Source of the DNA: Saccoglossus kowalevskii
Lineage: Eukaryota > Hemichordata > Enteropneusta > Harrimaniidae
Assembly (NCBI RefSeq): GCF_000003605.2
Contig: NW_003143307.1
Coordinates: 74,963 to 95,767, forward strand
Reading direction: 5' to 3'
Length of the DNA: 20,805 nt
Shown here: one piece after another, positions 18,791-20,805 of the stretch
Numbering within the stretch: position 1 is the first letter of the stretch
How the letters are laid out: each line of letters opens with the position of its first letter
Program-made: the position numbers and the translations under genes
The notes under the pieces: model-generated
What the model was told of the DNA's origin: nothing
Seen by the model: only the letters and a program-made list of their open reading frames with translations
Databases searched by the model: none

Positions 18791-20313
18791 TCAAAAATAT
18801 GATGGGATCAACTGGTTTATTGTGCATTTATGACCTCTAAATTCACATTGAAATTAAAAATAGTTGTCAAATGTGTTTTCCAAATACTGTCATAATGATG
18901 GCCATTTGATTGTAATTGGTTATAAAAATGACTTTCAGTTCTGACACCAAGATTTGAAGTCCATGGAGACTTGGTCCCTGAACTGCACTTACCAGTCACC
19001 CCCATATAAAAATGGATGCATCCTGCACAAAGGATTACGAAAAGGCCTTGCATAATTAACTTCCATGAAAATAAAACAATCAATATATTAATGGAAATAA
19101 ATAATATATAAATGAAAAAAAATATTAAATTTTCATAATAATAATAGTTCAATGAAGTTTTTTAAATTATAAATTGAATGAACTAAGCTATATTGATGAT
19201 GGCACTGAAAATTACTCTGCAACCTCCTGACAGTATTATTCATCAGCTGACACAGAAACCTTTCGGGACTCCATCAGACTTCATATGTTAAAAAAAAATC
19301 AGTTAATTAGGCAAGTTCTTCTGTCACCACCTCAAGGGTCGTCATACCAGAAAACGAAATTAAATCAGAGAATGAAACCCGCCCTGATGAAGATTGAGAA
19401 GGTGTTAAGGTGATAACATCCATTCAATTACACAAGATGCTACAAACACGCTAACGGCGTTATTACCTCATGCATTTAATCTGTAAATATGATCTATTCT
19501 ATTCATAGTAATTGGTGGATTGAGTATAGTAACTACAAGGGACATATATAAGTTGTGATCACCTGGTGTCAAATAAATTCCATTTTATTTGGATCATGCC
19601 ACTGATGCAAAGACGAAGAGATACAATTATTAGTGCATATAGGGAGTTGGAGGAAACTGAAATATTCATTCAATAACACTAACACATCCCCTGAGCAGAT
19701 GAAAAATGTTAAAATAAAAAAAAGAAATAAAACAGAGACAGATACACCAAGACAAACACACACAAACAAATAAAACAAAGGAAAATGCCACCTACGATTG
19801 ACCTTGCTTGATTTCCAATACAGTTTTGATACATTAATTCTGCTACATTGATGCAAACAAGCAGCTTCTTACTGGAAATGAATTCAGTGAATTGTGTGAT
19901 ATATAACAGTGAAGATTTGAGAAGGGCCCTTAAAGCAGGATTTTCTCACCATGGAGCACTAAATTTTGCTGTTGCATATTTACCATTAGTTCTAGAATAC
20001 AATTAGTGTACTTGTTAGACAAGATTTAAGTGATATTCTTGTCGAAAATTTGACAAGAAAGCATTTTAAACTGACATGTGAATCCTCAAAAGACTCGATC
20101 ACAGATTTATTTGAATTTACTGGTAATCAAACTTCTAGTGACAATACAACCTTTTAAGGCAGATGTACATAGCACGTGTAATTAATTAATGAGTAAATCA
20201 CAGGGTCATAGAAATTATATTTCCCATTATGCACTATCAAAATTGGGGATTGCATCATAAAATAATTCAAACAAATGTGCTAAACATTTTTGAAAATTTT
20301 ATATTCAGGAAAT
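18791..20313. other. Upstream sequence, no gene established
   Basis: A possible short minus-strand exon at 18993-19053 is discussed among the findings but is not called. An A-rich low-complexity stretch with CA/CAAA runs lies at about 19708-19790. Open frames at 18817-19152 and 19569-19856 (minus) are AT-driven and unrecognised apart from that. Confidence 0.5.
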
Positions 20314-20524
20314 TGTGCATAATGCATTTATTATTCACTGGGTTTTAATTTCAGTAGTTTTGCTGATAAGTAAAATCCACTAAATTAAATCGACGTGAAC
20401 TAGTAAAATAACAATAAAACACATTGTATCATTGACAAATTCAGGAAATTAAAACACAGTGAATATACTCAAAACATCAAAATAGTGAAATTAAATGTCA
20501 GTAAAAATAAATGGTTTTACAGTA
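20314..20524. mobile_element. CTGTAAA-ended MITE, CACTGGGTTT subfamily, diverged copy
   Basis: The right end finishes in GGTTTTACAGTA. Its complement (TACTGTAAAACCATTTATTT...) pairs with the left part GCATAATGCATTTATTATTC, followed on both arms by a TTTAATTTCA block. The CACTGGGTTTTAATTTCAG segment matches the element at 8763-8976. The left tip is degraded, so the left boundary is approximate. Confidence 0.55.
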
Positions 20525-20805
20525 ATACTGTAATTCTTCAATTTCTTAGATTCCAAGTAAACCAGAATTGTGATTATAAATGTTTTTAATAAATAATTCA
20601 CCAGCTGACAGGAAAAGAACACATTCAGATATCAATCTATCCATGTTTTCTTGTTAATAAGAAACAAAACCGTTGGTAGCTACACCATTTTATACAGTAT
20701 TTCTGTTCAAAATTAGTATCAGTGACATATGTTTAACTCTGTAATTAATTCAACGCAGACTGAAATCCATTTTAATAATTCAAACAATTATCATGATTCA
20801 ATTAA

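Noticed and set aside
18817-19152. 111-codon minus-strand frame taken as one protein
   Set aside because: The upstream half is AT-driven low complexity. Only the short signal-like piece ending at a donor was kept as a speculation.

Overview
The window looks like animal nuclear DNA, most probably from a bivalve or related mollusc. It is AT-rich, with long stretches free of coding potential, simple repeats, many short inverted-repeat elements and frequent ACATGTA/TACATGTA words, which are common in bivalve genomes. The taxon is an inference. There are no operons, no Shine-Dalgarno-led ORFs and no CRISPR array.

Only one protein-coding piece can be identified with confidence. It is the first coding exon (14238-14639, minus strand) of an NMDA-type ionotropic glutamate receptor subunit 1 (GluN1/NMDAR1). 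It carries a signal peptide, the start of the amino-terminal (LIVBP-like) domain and a clean GT splice donor after an AAG lysine codon. The next GluN1 exon was not found, so positions 1-14237 are read as a first intron of at least 14.2 kb that runs off the window. The promoter-side sequence (14640 to about 14830) has an in-frame upstream stop, a TG/CA dinucleotide repeat and a weak TATA-like box. Positions from about 14830 to the end are upstream, presumably intergenic or holding 5' non-coding exons.

The rest is mostly small non-autonomous transposable elements and tandem repeats. Family 1 has CTGTAAA termini next to TA (1576-1766, 5194-5370, 8763-8976, 13732-13913 and 20314-20524; probably two or three subfamilies). 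Family 2 has TTAACCTTTTTACCACC-like inverted ends (4074-4281, 5475-5675, 11312-11560). Two singletons have inverted ends and flanking target-site duplications (3188-3354, 10991-11112). A tRNA-derived SINE-like element lies on the minus strand (about 6470-6700). There is also a 51-nt perfect A/T palindrome (3868-3918), an imperfect long fold-back (8206-8378) and several tandem repeats (4690-4870, 4930-5085, 16613-16985, 17465-17642, 18450-18790).

Possible regulatory sequence includes a CpG-richer block with a TCTCGCGAGA palindrome inside the presumed intron (about 10015-10335), and a set of RFX X-box-like sites (GTTNCCATGGNAAC type) on both sides of the GluN1 exon, densest at 17339-17775. No new multi-gene system is visible. 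The noteworthy content is the receptor exon, its probable upstream regulatory DNA, and the recurrent small element families.
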